A stretch of DNA of 64,000 nt from Nibribacter roseus (GTDB taxonomy: Bacteria > Bacteroidota > Bacteroidia > Cytophagales > Hymenobacteraceae): NCBI RefSeq assembly GCF_042662225.1, contig NZ_JBHSYQ010000001.1, positions 124,001-188,000 on the forward strand, in the 5' to 3' direction. Under the pieces are notes generated by a model. It did not search any database and was not told the DNA's origin. It worked only from the letters and a program-made list of their open reading frames with translations. This document shows positions 34,818-43,446 of the stretch, in pieces; within the stretch, counting starts at the first letter, position 1, and each line of letters begins with the position of its first letter. The position numbers and the translations under genes are program-made.

Positions 34818-37394
34818 ATGAGGCAGCTCTTTCTTGTGATAATCATATGGTTGTGGGTTCTATCTCCTATTAAAGCCCAACTACAAGAGTCTTTTGCTGA
34901 CGGTGACTTTACCCAGAACCCCGTATGGGTAGGCGAGGTGGAGTACTTTCAGATAAATGCTGCTTTACAACTCCAAAGTAAAGGCCCGGCAGTTACGGGT
35001 TCCACTATTCATTTAGCCACAGAAAGTAATCTAGCAGTTGGGGTTCAGTGGGAATATTATGTTCAGTTAGCCTTTGCTACCTCCTCCGGCAATTATGCTG
35101 AAACACACCTGATCTCTGATGGTCCGGACCTGAAAGGGGCAACGCGCGGGTATTTTGTGCGGATGGGCGGAACAGAAGACGAGGTAAGCCTGTACCGGAA
35201 AGACGGCAGTACTTCTACCAGAATCATCAACGGACCTGACAAAACCATTGCCGCCAATGACAATAGGTTTTGGGTGAGAGTGACCCGTACCACTAGCCAT
35301 GAGTGGACCTTAGAATTAGACGTGACCGGCACCCGCCAAAACTACCAACTACAAGGCACAGTGCAAGATGCCCGCTATGTCTCTTCCGCTTATACGGGTG
35401 TGGTGTTCCGGTACTCACAAGCCAACGCCCAAAGGTTTTTCTTTGATGATTATAGCATTAAAGACATTTCGGCGCCTGCCATAGCCAAAATTGAGGCATT
35501 AGATGCCCGTAACCTTGAGGTTACCTTAACAAAAGCAATACGACAGGCCGAGGCAGAAAATCAATCTAATTACCTTTTAAACGAAAATTTAAGACCCACC
35601 TCTGCGCAATGGTTAGCTAATGCTCCAAACCAAGTTCGGCTCACTTTCAATCAAGACTTCAATACGGGCATAAACAAGCTAGAAATTGCTACACTAGTTG
35701 ACCAAAGCGGGAATGAAGCTCAAAGTTTAGCAGGTGCTTTCTCCTACAGCCCCAGAGCTGCTCCCGGAGAGGTGCGGATTACAGAAATTTATGCTGATGT
35801 CAATCCCTTGCAAGATTTACCGGCGGCAGAATTCTTTGAGCTGTACAACCGCAGTAACAAGACTTTTAATCTGCAGGGGTGGCAATATTCTGACGCTACG
35901 GCTAGTGTGGCAACATTTCCGGCATACCTTCTAGAGCCTGGCGCTTATGTAATTGTATGTGCGGCGGCTGATACTTCTTTGTACAAACCGTTTGGCCCGG
36001 TGGTGGGGCTGCCTACGTTCCCGTCGCTCAATGATAGTGGTGACGAAGTAGAGGTGTTTGACAATACAGGTCAGCGCATAGATTTTGTCCGTTACTCAAA
36101 TTCCTGGTACCGTGAGGCCGCTAAAAGAGAGGGCGGCTGGAGCTTAGAGCTCATGAATGTAAACAGCCTTTGTACAGGCGCTTCGCAGTGGAAAGGCTCT
36201 GAAAATCCACGCGGAGGAACGCCGGGGCAGCCCAATTCTATACAAATTCAAGATGTAGAAGCGCCAGAAGTGAGGCAGGTATATGCTACGGGTCCTGATA
36301 GAATTATTGTGCAGTTTTCAGAAACTGTAGATAGTGTACAGGCAGCAAATGCAGTTAATTATTCTGTAACTCCTGGGGTGACGGTACAGCGGGCACGTAG
36401 AACTGGAAATACAAACACTGAAGTAGAGCTGCTATTGGCTTCTACTTTACAGCCCAATACACGGTATGCAGTAACAGTTAGTGGCGTTAGAGATTGTTCT
36501 GGTAATGTAATCTCCGGCTCTCAGGCAGTTGCGCTGGTGCTTGCTGATTCGCCAGTAGCGGGAGACATTGTTATCAATGAAATTCTATTTAACCCAAATT
36601 CCGGAGGAGTCGATTTTGTGGAAATTGTCAATAGGTCTGCTAAATACCTAAACCTGCAGAACTGGCAATTGGCAAATAAAGAGGCTGGCGAAGTGGCTAA
36701 TCAGAGAACTATTTCTACTCAGAATTTACTTATAGCTCCTGGGCAATATCTCGCAATCACCACAAACACAACTGTTTTACAGGCTCACTATCCAGCTGCC
36801 GTGCCCGAGCGCTTATGGAGCATGGCGTCCTTGCCCTCTTATCCGGATGCTGCGGGTACTGTGGTACTACTCATGCCCAATGGCGCGGTGGCAGATGAAG
36901 TGAGCTACCGAAGTGCACAACACTTCAAACTGTTGCGCGATGCCGAAGGAGTTTCTCTGGAGCGCATTTCATTGGCAGGCCCGTCAGTAGAGGCTAACTT
37001 CCACTCAGCGGCCACCAATGTAAAAGCCACTCCGGGCTACCGTAACTCGCAGGCCAGAGAAGCCGGTATTGGTGGTGCTTCTAAACTTGAACTTACCCCA
37101 AAAGTGATCACTCCAGATGGAGATGGGGTAGACGATGTGCTGTTGCTTCAGTTTAAATTGCCGCAGGCTGGTTTTGTGGCTTCAGTGCAGATTTTTGATG
37201 CCTCCGGGAGGTTGGTCAGAAAACTGGCGGGTAATACCTTGCTGGGCGCGGAAGAACTACTGCAGTGGGACGGTTTAAAAGACAACGGCTCAAAAGCTGC
37301 CATTGGATACTACATTGTGCTGGTAAATCTCTTTGATTTACAGGGCAAGCAGGAAACAATTAAAGAAACAATGGTGGTGGGAGGGCGTTTTTGA
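34818..37394 (+). CDS. Surface protein with two lamin-tail domains
   Basis: 858 residues. Signal peptide (IIWLWVLSPIKAQ). A jellyroll-like N-terminal part (about 25-215) ends FFFDDYSIKD. Then come a Big5-like Ig segment, lamin-tail domain 1 (about 315-470: VRITEIYADVNP, FFELYNRSNKTFNLQGW, LNDSGDEVEVFD), a second Ig-like segment (480-575), lamin-tail domain 2 (about 580-750: IVINEILFNPN, DFVEIVNRSAKYLNLQNW) and a FlgD-like C-terminal domain (760-858: ITPDGDGVDD, VQIFDASGRLVRKL, LQWDGLKDNG). Lamin-tail domains in Bacteroidota occur in secreted, often nuclease- or adhesion-related proteins; no catalytic domain is seen here. The C-terminal domain differs from the three propeller proteins, so the secretion route is uncertain. 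Confidence 0.85.
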   Translation: MRQLFLVIIIWLWVLSPIKAQLQESFADGDFTQNPVWVGEVEYFQINAALQLQSKGPAVTGSTIHLATESNLAVGVQWEYYVQLAFATSSGNYAETHLISDGPDLKGATRGYFVRMGGTEDEVSLYRKDGSTSTRIINGPDKTIAANDNRFWVRVTRTTSHEWTLELDVTGTRQNYQLQGTVQDARYVSSAYTGVVFRYSQANAQRFFFDDYSIKDISAPAIAKIEALDARNLEVTLTKAIRQAEAENQSNYLLNENLRPTSAQWLANAPNQVRLTFNQDFNTGINKLEIATLVDQSGNEAQSLAGAFSYSPRAAPGEVRITEIYADVNPLQDLPAAEFFELYNRSNKTFNLQGWQYSDATASVATFPAYLLEPGAYVIVCAAADTSLYKPFGPVVGLPTFPSLNDSGDEVEVFDNTGQRIDFVRYSNSWYREAAKREGGWSLELMNVNSLCTGASQWKGSENPRGGTPGQPNSIQIQDVEAPEVRQVYATGPDRIIVQFSETVDSVQAANAVNYSVTPGVTVQRARRTGNTNTEVELLLASTLQPNTRYAVTVSGVRDCSGNVISGSQAVALVLADSPVAGDIVINEILFNPNSGGVDFVEIVNRSAKYLNLQNWQLANKEAGEVANQRTISTQNLLIAPGQYLAITTNTTVLQAHYPAAVPERLWSMASLPSYPDAAGTVVLLMPNGAVADEVSYRSAQHFKLLRDAEGVSLERISLAGPSVEANFHSAATNVKATPGYRNSQAREAGIGGASKLELTPKVITPDGDGVDDVLLLQFKLPQAGFVASVQIFDASGRLVRKLAGNTLLGAEELLQWDGLKDNGSKAAIGYYIVLVNLFDLQGKQETIKETMVVGGRF

Positions 37395-37422
37395 GCTATT
37401 TTCTTTAAAAGAGGCTAAAAAC
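37386..37422. repeat. Dispersed 36-bp inverted repeat, copy 14
   Basis: GTTTTTGAGCTATTTTCT, TT centre, AAAAGAGGCTAAAAAC; overlaps the stop codon of the lamin-tail gene. Confidence 0.6.
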
Positions 37423-37502
37423 AGATCTTGCGGCTACTGGCTATTTGATTCCCCATCCCTTTTTCAGAATATTTGTAAGTTCATCTATTCCATTTCCTAC
37501 TC

Positions 37503-37510
37503 TATTTTTG
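37503..37510 (+). promoter_or_regulatory. Possible -7 box for the TauE/SafE gene
   Basis: TATTTTTG exactly matches TAnnTTTG; the nearest TTG is 27 bases upstream, longer than usual. It would start transcription just before a six-codon upstream reading frame. Confidence 0.35.
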
Positions 37511-37530
37511 CTGGTAGAATCGGCAGGCAT

Positions 37531-37551
37531 ATGTGTAGCTCTATTATTTAA
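37531..37551 (+). other. Six-codon upstream ORF ending 3 bases before a TTG start
   Basis: ATG TGT AGC TCT ATT ATT TAA lies in the same frame as the permease gene and stops just before its TTG codon. It may be a leader peptide for translational coupling, or a chance ATG. Confidence 0.35.
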
Positions 37552-37554
37552 CCG

Positions 37555-38313
37555 TTGGAAGTAGTTTACCTGTGCCTTTTTGCTTTTTTGGCGGGGCTTA
37601 TAGATTCTGTAGTGGGCGGTGGAGGCTTGATTCAACTTCCTGCCCTTTTTATCTTTTTGCCTCATGTGCCGGTGCCAACCGTTTTCGGGACAGGAAAGCT
37701 TTCTAGTATAGCCGGAACCACGGTTTCGATGTGGCGCTATGCCCGTAATGTGGAGATAAATTGGCGGGCTTTGTTACCGGCAGCCATCACGGCATTTGTC
37801 TTTTCCTTTCTGGGAGCACGGGCGCTGAGCCATTTCAACACAGATTTGCTTCGGCCTTTAATCTTAGTGCTGTTAGTGTCAGTGGCTATTTACACGTTCA
37901 TACGCAAAGACTTTGGTGCCATTCATGCACCTAAGCTGCCGCAGTCAAAAGAAGTGTGGTATGGCGTAGGCGTGGGGTTGGTCATAGGGTTTTATGACGG
38001 CTTCTTTGGGCCTGGCACTGGTAGTTTCCTGATCTTTATATTTGTGGGAGTTTTTGGGTTTAATTTTTTATCAGCCTCGGCCTCAGCAAAAGTGGTAAAC
38101 GTGGCTACCAACCTTTCCGCCTTAATATATTTTAGCTACAAAGGCTACATTCTCTACCACATAGGTATACCCATGGCAATTTCAAGCGTATTAGGTTCAG
38201 TAGTGGGAACACGTATAGCTTTGGTAAAAGGCTCTGGCTTTGTCAGGAAACTGTTTTTAGTGGTGGTAACTGCTATCATTCTTAAGTTTGCTTATGATAC
38301 TTTCATAGGCTAA
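37555..38313 (+). CDS. TauE/SafE-family sulfite exporter-like permease
   Basis: 252 residues, about seven or eight hydrophobic segments. The N-terminal FLAGLIDSVVGGGGLIQLPA and the second repeat GVGLVIGFYDGFFGPGTGSF are the paired signatures of the TauE/SafE fold. It is an inner-membrane carrier for sulfur-containing or other small organic anions; substrate not determinable. The start is TTG at 37555: the next ATG upstream in frame is cut off by a stop at 37549-37551, and the TTG places the conserved N-terminus correctly. No sulfur-metabolism gene is adjacent. Confidence 0.88.
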   Translation: MEVVYLCLFAFLAGLIDSVVGGGGLIQLPALFIFLPHVPVPTVFGTGKLSSIAGTTVSMWRYARNVEINWRALLPAAITAFVFSFLGARALSHFNTDLLRPLILVLLVSVAIYTFIRKDFGAIHAPKLPQSKEVWYGVGVGLVIGFYDGFFGPGTGSFLIFIFVGVFGFNFLSASASAKVVNVATNLSALIYFSYKGYILYHIGIPMAISSVLGSVVGTRIALVKGSGFVRKLFLVVVTAIILKFAYDTFIG

Positions 38314-38381
38314 ATGCGTGATGTCTTTCGGTTGATTTAATATGTTAAATAGTAAGGGTTTTAAGTATCTTGAGTAGAATA

Positions 38382-38417
38382 GTTTTGCTCTGTTTTCGAA
38401 AAAGTAGCCGATAAAAG
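38382..38417. repeat. Dispersed 36-bp inverted repeat, copy 15 (degenerate)
   Basis: GTTTTGCTCTGTTTTC, GA centre, AAAAAGTAGCCGATAAAAG. It is the last copy before a gap of about 15.5 kb without the element. Confidence 0.45.
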
Positions 38418-38528
38418 GGTATAGTTGATTTTGTTCTGGGGGAAAATAATAAGCTAGAGCTTTAAAGGCGGCAAGAAAGGATATCTGCCTTCTTGGCTCT
38501 TAGATAAAATCACAATAATACATGCACT

Positions 38529-39632
38529 ATGAAAAAGTCTTTATTTACTATTTCAATAGCAATTCTGTGCGCAACGGGTCTATTCTTAGCTCCAGAGGTA
38601 GCGGTAGCACAACAAAGCATTGGTGAGTTGGTAAAAGCCAAAGATGATGCTAATAAATTAGTGAGAACTTATATAGCTCCCGCAGGCAAAGCAGTTGGCC
38701 ATAGTCTGAACAGTGGCTGGTTTAACTCAGGTCAGGCATTAGAAGCCGGCAGGTTTGACATACGTGTTTACGCTACCATTGCCCTGGGTTCTGAAGAAGA
38801 CAAAACCTTCGATATATCTCAACAAGGCCTTAGCCCCAGAATTCGTTTGGCACCGGGCGAGCCGTCCATTGCTCCTACAGTGTTTGGGGGTGTAAATGAG
38901 GGGCCTGAAATGATCGTGTATGGTACTAACCCTTACACAAACCAAGAAGAAGAATTGGGCCGCTTTAACACACCGCAAGGGTTAGGTATCAACTTTGCCC
39001 CTCTGGCGGTGCCGCAGGTGAGTGTAGGGATAGGAGGCGGAACAGAGGTAGCGGTTCGGTTCCTGCCGAAAATACGATTTAGAGAAGATTACCAAGTGAA
39101 CTTATGGGGAGTGGGCCTAAAGCATAGCTTAAAGCAGTGGATTCCGGTAATAGGTAGTGTTTCAGGTTTTGATGTAACTGCTTTTGGAGGTTACACCCAC
39201 CTTAGAGCCTCAGCTGACCTAAATATTCCGCCCACGCAAGAATATAACAGGCGGCCGGTGACTCAGTCAAATGCTGATTTTGATAATCAGCAACTGGTGT
39301 ATATAACTAAAGCATGGACTGCAAGTGTGATTGCTTCTAAAACTTTGGGAGTAATTACCCTTTATGGTGGTTTAAGGTACAGTGATTCAGATACCCGCCT
39401 GGCCGCCGAAGGAAATTACCCTTTAGTGAATGTGCGCACGCAGGTGTTGCCTCCGTTTTATGAGTATTATATAGATCCTATTGAAACACCCATAGATGTA
39501 GCGGTGCATGATAGCCAGGTGGGAGTAAATGCCGGTTTTAGATTGAAACTTGCCTTCTTCTCAATTTATGCAGAAGGTACCTACGCTAAATACCCGACCG
39601 CCGCCGCAGGTATTGGTGTAGGCTGGAACTAA
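38529..39632 (+). CDS. DUF6588-family outer-membrane protein
   Basis: 367 residues. Signal peptide to about 27 (APEVAVAQQ). The start of the mature protein (IGELVKAKDDANKLVRTYIAP, then GHSLNSGWFNSGQA) and the later barrel-like strands (VSVGIGGGTEVAVRFLP, LKHSLKQWIPVIGSV, VTAFGGYTHLRAS) match the Bacteroidota DUF6588 pattern as I know it. Many amphipathic strands and a terminal aromatic residue before Asn suggest an outer-membrane beta-barrel. Function unknown. Own terminator directly downstream. Confidence 0.75.
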   Translation: MKKSLFTISIAILCATGLFLAPEVAVAQQSIGELVKAKDDANKLVRTYIAPAGKAVGHSLNSGWFNSGQALEAGRFDIRVYATIALGSEEDKTFDISQQGLSPRIRLAPGEPSIAPTVFGGVNEGPEMIVYGTNPYTNQEEELGRFNTPQGLGINFAPLAVPQVSVGIGGGTEVAVRFLPKIRFREDYQVNLWGVGLKHSLKQWIPVIGSVSGFDVTAFGGYTHLRASADLNIPPTQEYNRRPVTQSNADFDNQQLVYITKAWTASVIASKTLGVITLYGGLRYSDSDTRLAAEGNYPLVNVRTQVLPPFYEYYIDPIETPIDVAVHDSQVGVNAGFRLKLAFFSIYAEGTYAKYPTAAAGIGVGWN

Positions 39633-39648
39633 AATTAGGTTCAATCAA

Positions 39649-39690
39649 GAAAGAGCCCCTGTCAGGAATGACAGGGGCTCTTTCGTTTAT
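39649..39690 (+). terminator. Rho-independent terminator
   Basis: Perfect 16-bp stem GAAAGAGCCCCTGTCA / TGACAGGGGCTCTTTC with GGAA loop and T-rich tail. Confidence 0.93.
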
Positions 39691-40080
39691 TTACAATATA
39701 GTGTTCACACAGTAGAAATAAATTTTGATGCTAGTTAGATCAATTGATTTATGTAGCTATTGCCAGCTCTGTGGAGGAATATTCAGCTATGTGACCTTTG
39801 CTAAACATAATGAGTAAGATACGGGCAAGTCTTAAAAGAAAGGTAGCTTCTATGATATATGAATCACTCTATTATATATAGTGTAGAAACAAATTGTAAA
39901 GGCACGGGAATAGACATTTTGAACCCGTAACTTCATTTCGCTTTCAGTGCTGCTAATTTTAACACTATTATATATAGTTTATAAGTTATGGCGAGTGATT
40001 AACAACTGCAAGGTCAACACTCAATATTATATAATAGGGATTTGACTTCATATTTGCCTTTTGGTGAAATCAAAAAAGAA

Positions 40081-40108
40081 TTGACTAAAATTTTATTAAG
40101 TTATTTTG
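40081..40108 (+). promoter_or_regulatory. Possible promoter of the first SusCD operon
   Basis: TTG - N17 - TTATTTTG (one mismatch from TAnnTTTG), downstream of three AT-rich repeat sites. Confidence 0.3.
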
Positions 40109-40312
40109 AGGAATCAGCACGTTTTAAATAGTAAAATGTTAGCAGTGGGCGCAGGAAATTTAAATTTTTGTAAAACTTCTAAAAATGAGAAGATTAGAGG
40201 AAGAAAAAGTCATTCCTGTGTTACCGCAAAAAAAATTATGTGTTTTTTTTATGTAAAAAATCACCTAATATTATGGTTTCAAATACAAATCAAACCATAA
40301 AACCAAACCAAC

Positions 40313-43300
40313 ATGAAGAAAATCTTACTATTAAGTCTTTTCTTTTTGTCAGTGCTTCTTCCGGAAGCAATGGCTCAAACGAAGACTATTACAGGAAGAG
40401 TGACTGAAGGTGCCACAGGCGAAGGAATGCCTGGTGTGACAGTTCAGCTCAAAGGAACCAGCACGGCTGCACCTACAGACGTGAATGGTAACTATACCAT
40501 TACTGTGCCTTCAACTGCAGGTACGCTAGTGTTCTCCTTTATAGGCTATACTGACCAAGAGGTTTCTATTGGAAACAGAACTACCGTAAATGTGCAGATG
40601 CGTCCTGACGCTATTGCCATGGGTGAGGTTGTTGTAGTAGGTGCCGGCGGTATTGAGCGCCAGGTAAAGGAACAAGGCTACAGCACAACTCAAGTAACGA
40701 ATGAGGAATTAACTCAAGGTCGTTCTCCGAACATTGCCACTGGTCTTACTGGTAAAGTAGCAGGTCTTCAGATTAACGCGGTAGGTAGCGGTGTTAACCC
40801 TACTGTACGTGTTGTTCTTAGAGGTAACCGTTCATTACTTGGTAACAACCAAGCCCTGATTGTTTTGGACAACGTTATTGTGCCTAATGAAATTTTAGGT
40901 AATCTTAACCCAGAAGACATTGAGAATATCTCAGTTCTGAATGGTGCGGCCGGTGCGGCTTTGTATGGTTCTGATGCATCTAACGGTGCCTTGGTTATCA
41001 CTACTAAAAAAGGTAAAAGAGGCGTGACTTCTGTAAGAGTAGCACATACTACTACTTTAGAGCAGGTGAGTTTCTTCCCTAAATTGCAAACCTCTTTTGG
41101 TTCAGGTTATGAGCCTGGTGTTCCAGAGTACGTGCCTTATGAAAACCAGCAGTACGGACCAAGGTTTGATGGTTCAATGGTTCAAATAGGTAAGCCTTTG
41201 GCTGATGGTTCTGTTCAGACAGTACCTTACAGTGCCAGAGATGATAAATTTGATTTCTGGGAAACTGGTGTTCAAAACCAGACGGATGTTTCTCTTTCTG
41301 CCGGTTCTGACAGATCAAACTTCTATATGTCTGCTCAGCGCTTCAACTCACAAGGTACTACCCCTGGTGATGAGTATGATCGTATTGCCGTTCGTGTAAA
41401 TGGTGCCTATGATGTTACTCCTAAATTGAAGTTTTCTTTCAATACCAACTTTACTCAGAATGAGTATGATATTACTTCTGCTACCGCAGCGGCTTACCAG
41501 TACCTGTTGAATACTCCAGCACATATACCTTTGTTAAACTACAGAGACTGGAGAAACAATCCGTTCGCTAACCCTAACGGATATTTCAACGAGTACTATC
41601 CTAACCCATACTTTGCTATTGACAACAACCGTCAGAATAGCCGTAACAACTACCTTATAGGTAATGTGGAAGTGAAATTTGCTCCAGTTGATTGGATGGA
41701 TGTGACGTACCGTATTGGTTTGTCTAACAGAAACTACATCAATAAGAGCACTACAGGTATTTTCACCTATACTCCATATACAAAGAGTATTTCTCCAAGC
41801 AAAACAGATGTTGCTGGTGGGGTTAGTGACAACGCCCTTTCAACTAACCAGTTGAACTCAGATTTATTAGTAGGTTTCTACAAAGACCTGAACGAAGATT
41901 TTGAGGTGAAACTGATTTTGGGTAACGCAATTCGTGAGAACCGTCAAAACTCAATTGGAATTTCTGCCAATGGTTTGGTAATTCCTGGTTTATATAATGT
42001 AACAAACCGTATTGGTAACCCAGGTGCTGGCGAAGGTAGCTACTTAGCTCGTCAGGTGGGTGTATTCGGAGACGTAACCGTTGGTTTCAGGGATTACTTG
42101 TTCCTGCACGTAACTGGCCGTAATGACTGGACCTCTATTCTTGAAGAAGAAAATCGCTCTTTCTTCTATCCATCAGTTGACGTAGCCTTCACAGCCAGTG
42201 AAGCAATACCAGTATTGCAAGACAACCAGTTTGTAAACAACCTGAAGTTGCGTGCCGGTTGGGCAAAAGTAGGTCAGGTTAACTTAGCATCTTCTGGTAG
42301 ACCTTTCGGTGCTTATTCACTTCTTCCTACCTTTGGTGTAGGCGGTGGTTTCCCATTTGGTTCAGTTAGTGGTTTTACCGTGGGTAACCAAATTGTTGCT
42401 CCTAACCTGAAACCAGAAATTACTACAAGCCTTGAGTTTGGTTTTGATGCGGTATTAGTAAAAGAAATGGTAGAAACCAAATTTACTTATTACAGCACCA
42501 GCACTGAAAACCAGACATTGCCTGCGCAGTTATCAACTGCTACTGGTTTTACCACATTATTGACTAACACTGGTGAAGTAACCAATAAAGGTATTGAAAC
42601 TGTATTGCGTGTTACTCCATATAGAACTGAGAACTTAACGGTAACAGTTGGTGGTAACTACACTTACAATGAAAACAGAGTAGAGTCTATCGCGGCTGAT
42701 CTTCCAAGACTAGCCCTTTCAACCGGTGGTGCTGCACAGGTATATGCTGAAGCTGGCAATATGTTCCCGATCTTGAGAGGTACAGATTTTGCTCGTGATC
42801 CACAAGGCCGCATTATAGTAGACCGCCATTCTGGCTACCCAACCAATGCTCTAGAGCCAGTTAACTTAGGCAACACTGAGCCTATGCACCGTTTAGGACT
42901 TGACTTTGAAGTTAGATTCCTGAAGAACTTCCGTTTTACAACTTTGTTTGAATACAGAGGTAACTTCTACAGATACCACAATGGTGGTTCTACCTTTGAC
43001 TTCTCTGGTGCTTCCGAAAGAAGTGCTTCGTTTAACCGTGACAGATTTGTAATTCCGAACTCTGTTTACGAAGATCCTGAAAATCCGGGAACTTATATCC
43101 CTAATACGAACATTACTGTTGCAAACGGCAGCGCTGACTTCTGGGCGAATGGACGTATAATGGATGTTGCCAGTACTTATGTGTCAAGAGCTGATTACTG
43201 GAGATTGCGTGAGGCCTCTCTTGCTTTTGAAGTGCCAAGAGCATTCTTAGAAAGAACCAGAGTGATAAAAGGTGCTACTATCAGCTTACAAGGTCGTAAC

Positions 43301-43441
43301 TTATTCTTATGGTTGCCAGAGTCTAACCAATGGACTGACCCTGACTACAACTTTACTGACACAAATGCTATTGGTATTACCACGTTAGGACAAACTCCGC
43401 CAACCAGATACTACGGAGCTACTCTTTCTATTAATTTCTAA
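40313..43441 (+). CDS. SusC/RagA-family TonB-linked outer-membrane transporter (1)
   Basis: 1042 residues. Signal peptide (LPEAMAQ), carboxypeptidase-regulatory-like domain (about 24-105: TGRVTEGATGEGMPGVTVQL, FSFIGYTDQEV), plug domain (about 108-235: VVVVGAGGIERQ, GLTGKVAGLQINAVGSG, LYGSDASNGALVITTKKGK) and a TonB-dependent barrel ending LSINF. It imports oligomers bound by its SusD lid across the outer membrane. The plug uses GAAGAALYGSDASNG rather than DAAATSIYGSRGANG as in the second SusC here, marking a different subfamily. First gene of a three-gene operon (5-base gap to susD). No sigma/anti-sigma or hybrid regulator lies beside it. Confidence 0.93.
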   Translation: MKKILLLSLFFLSVLLPEAMAQTKTITGRVTEGATGEGMPGVTVQLKGTSTAAPTDVNGNYTITVPSTAGTLVFSFIGYTDQEVSIGNRTTVNVQMRPDAIAMGEVVVVGAGGIERQVKEQGYSTTQVTNEELTQGRSPNIATGLTGKVAGLQINAVGSGVNPTVRVVLRGNRSLLGNNQALIVLDNVIVPNEILGNLNPEDIENISVLNGAAGAALYGSDASNGALVITTKKGKRGVTSVRVAHTTTLEQVSFFPKLQTSFGSGYEPGVPEYVPYENQQYGPRFDGSMVQIGKPLADGSVQTVPYSARDDKFDFWETGVQNQTDVSLSAGSDRSNFYMSAQRFNSQGTTPGDEYDRIAVRVNGAYDVTPKLKFSFNTNFTQNEYDITSATAAAYQYLLNTPAHIPLLNYRDWRNNPFANPNGYFNEYYPNPYFAIDNNRQNSRNNYLIGNVEVKFAPVDWMDVTYRIGLSNRNYINKSTTGIFTYTPYTKSISPSKTDVAGGVSDNALSTNQLNSDLLVGFYKDLNEDFEVKLILGNAIRENRQNSIGISANGLVIPGLYNVTNRIGNPGAGEGSYLARQVGVFGDVTVGFRDYLFLHVTGRNDWTSILEEENRSFFYPSVDVAFTASEAIPVLQDNQFVNNLKLRAGWAKVGQVNLASSGRPFGAYSLLPTFGVGGGFPFGSVSGFTVGNQIVAPNLKPEITTSLEFGFDAVLVKEMVETKFTYYSTSTENQTLPAQLSTATGFTTLLTNTGEVTNKGIETVLRVTPYRTENLTVTVGGNYTYNENRVESIAADLPRLALSTGGAAQVYAEAGNMFPILRGTDFARDPQGRIIVDRHSGYPTNALEPVNLGNTEPMHRLGLDFEVRFLKNFRFTTLFEYRGNFYRYHNGGSTFDFSGASERSASFNRDRFVIPNSVYEDPENPGTYIPNTNITVANGSADFWANGRIMDVASTYVSRADYWRLREASLAFEVPRAFLERTRVIKGATISLQGRNLFLWLPESNQWTDPDYNFTDTNAIGITTLGQTPPTRYYGATLSINF

Positions 43442-43446
43442 AATCG

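Larger units (their letters stand above)
39633..40312. other. 680-bp AT-rich region upstream of the first SusC gene
   Basis: After the terminator it holds a 14-base element CTATTATATATAGT at 39869-39882 and again at 39965-39978, with a related inverted site ATTATATAATAG at 40026-40037. A candidate promoter (TTG 40081-40083, 17 bases, TTATTTTG 40101-40108) would leave a leader of about 200 bases ending in the AC-rich AAACCAAACCAAC. A small TTG-initiated frame at 40106-40300 is not convincing as a gene. Confidence 0.5.

Noticed and set aside
37333..37551. 72-codon frame after the lamin-tail gene
   Set aside because: Overlaps the lamin-tail C-terminus in another frame and contains an inverted-repeat copy; no protein-like features.
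40106..40300. 64-codon TTG-initiated frame in the leader of the first susC
   Set aside because: Weak start, low-complexity AT-rich coding and overlap with the presumed 5' leader; no recognisable protein feature.
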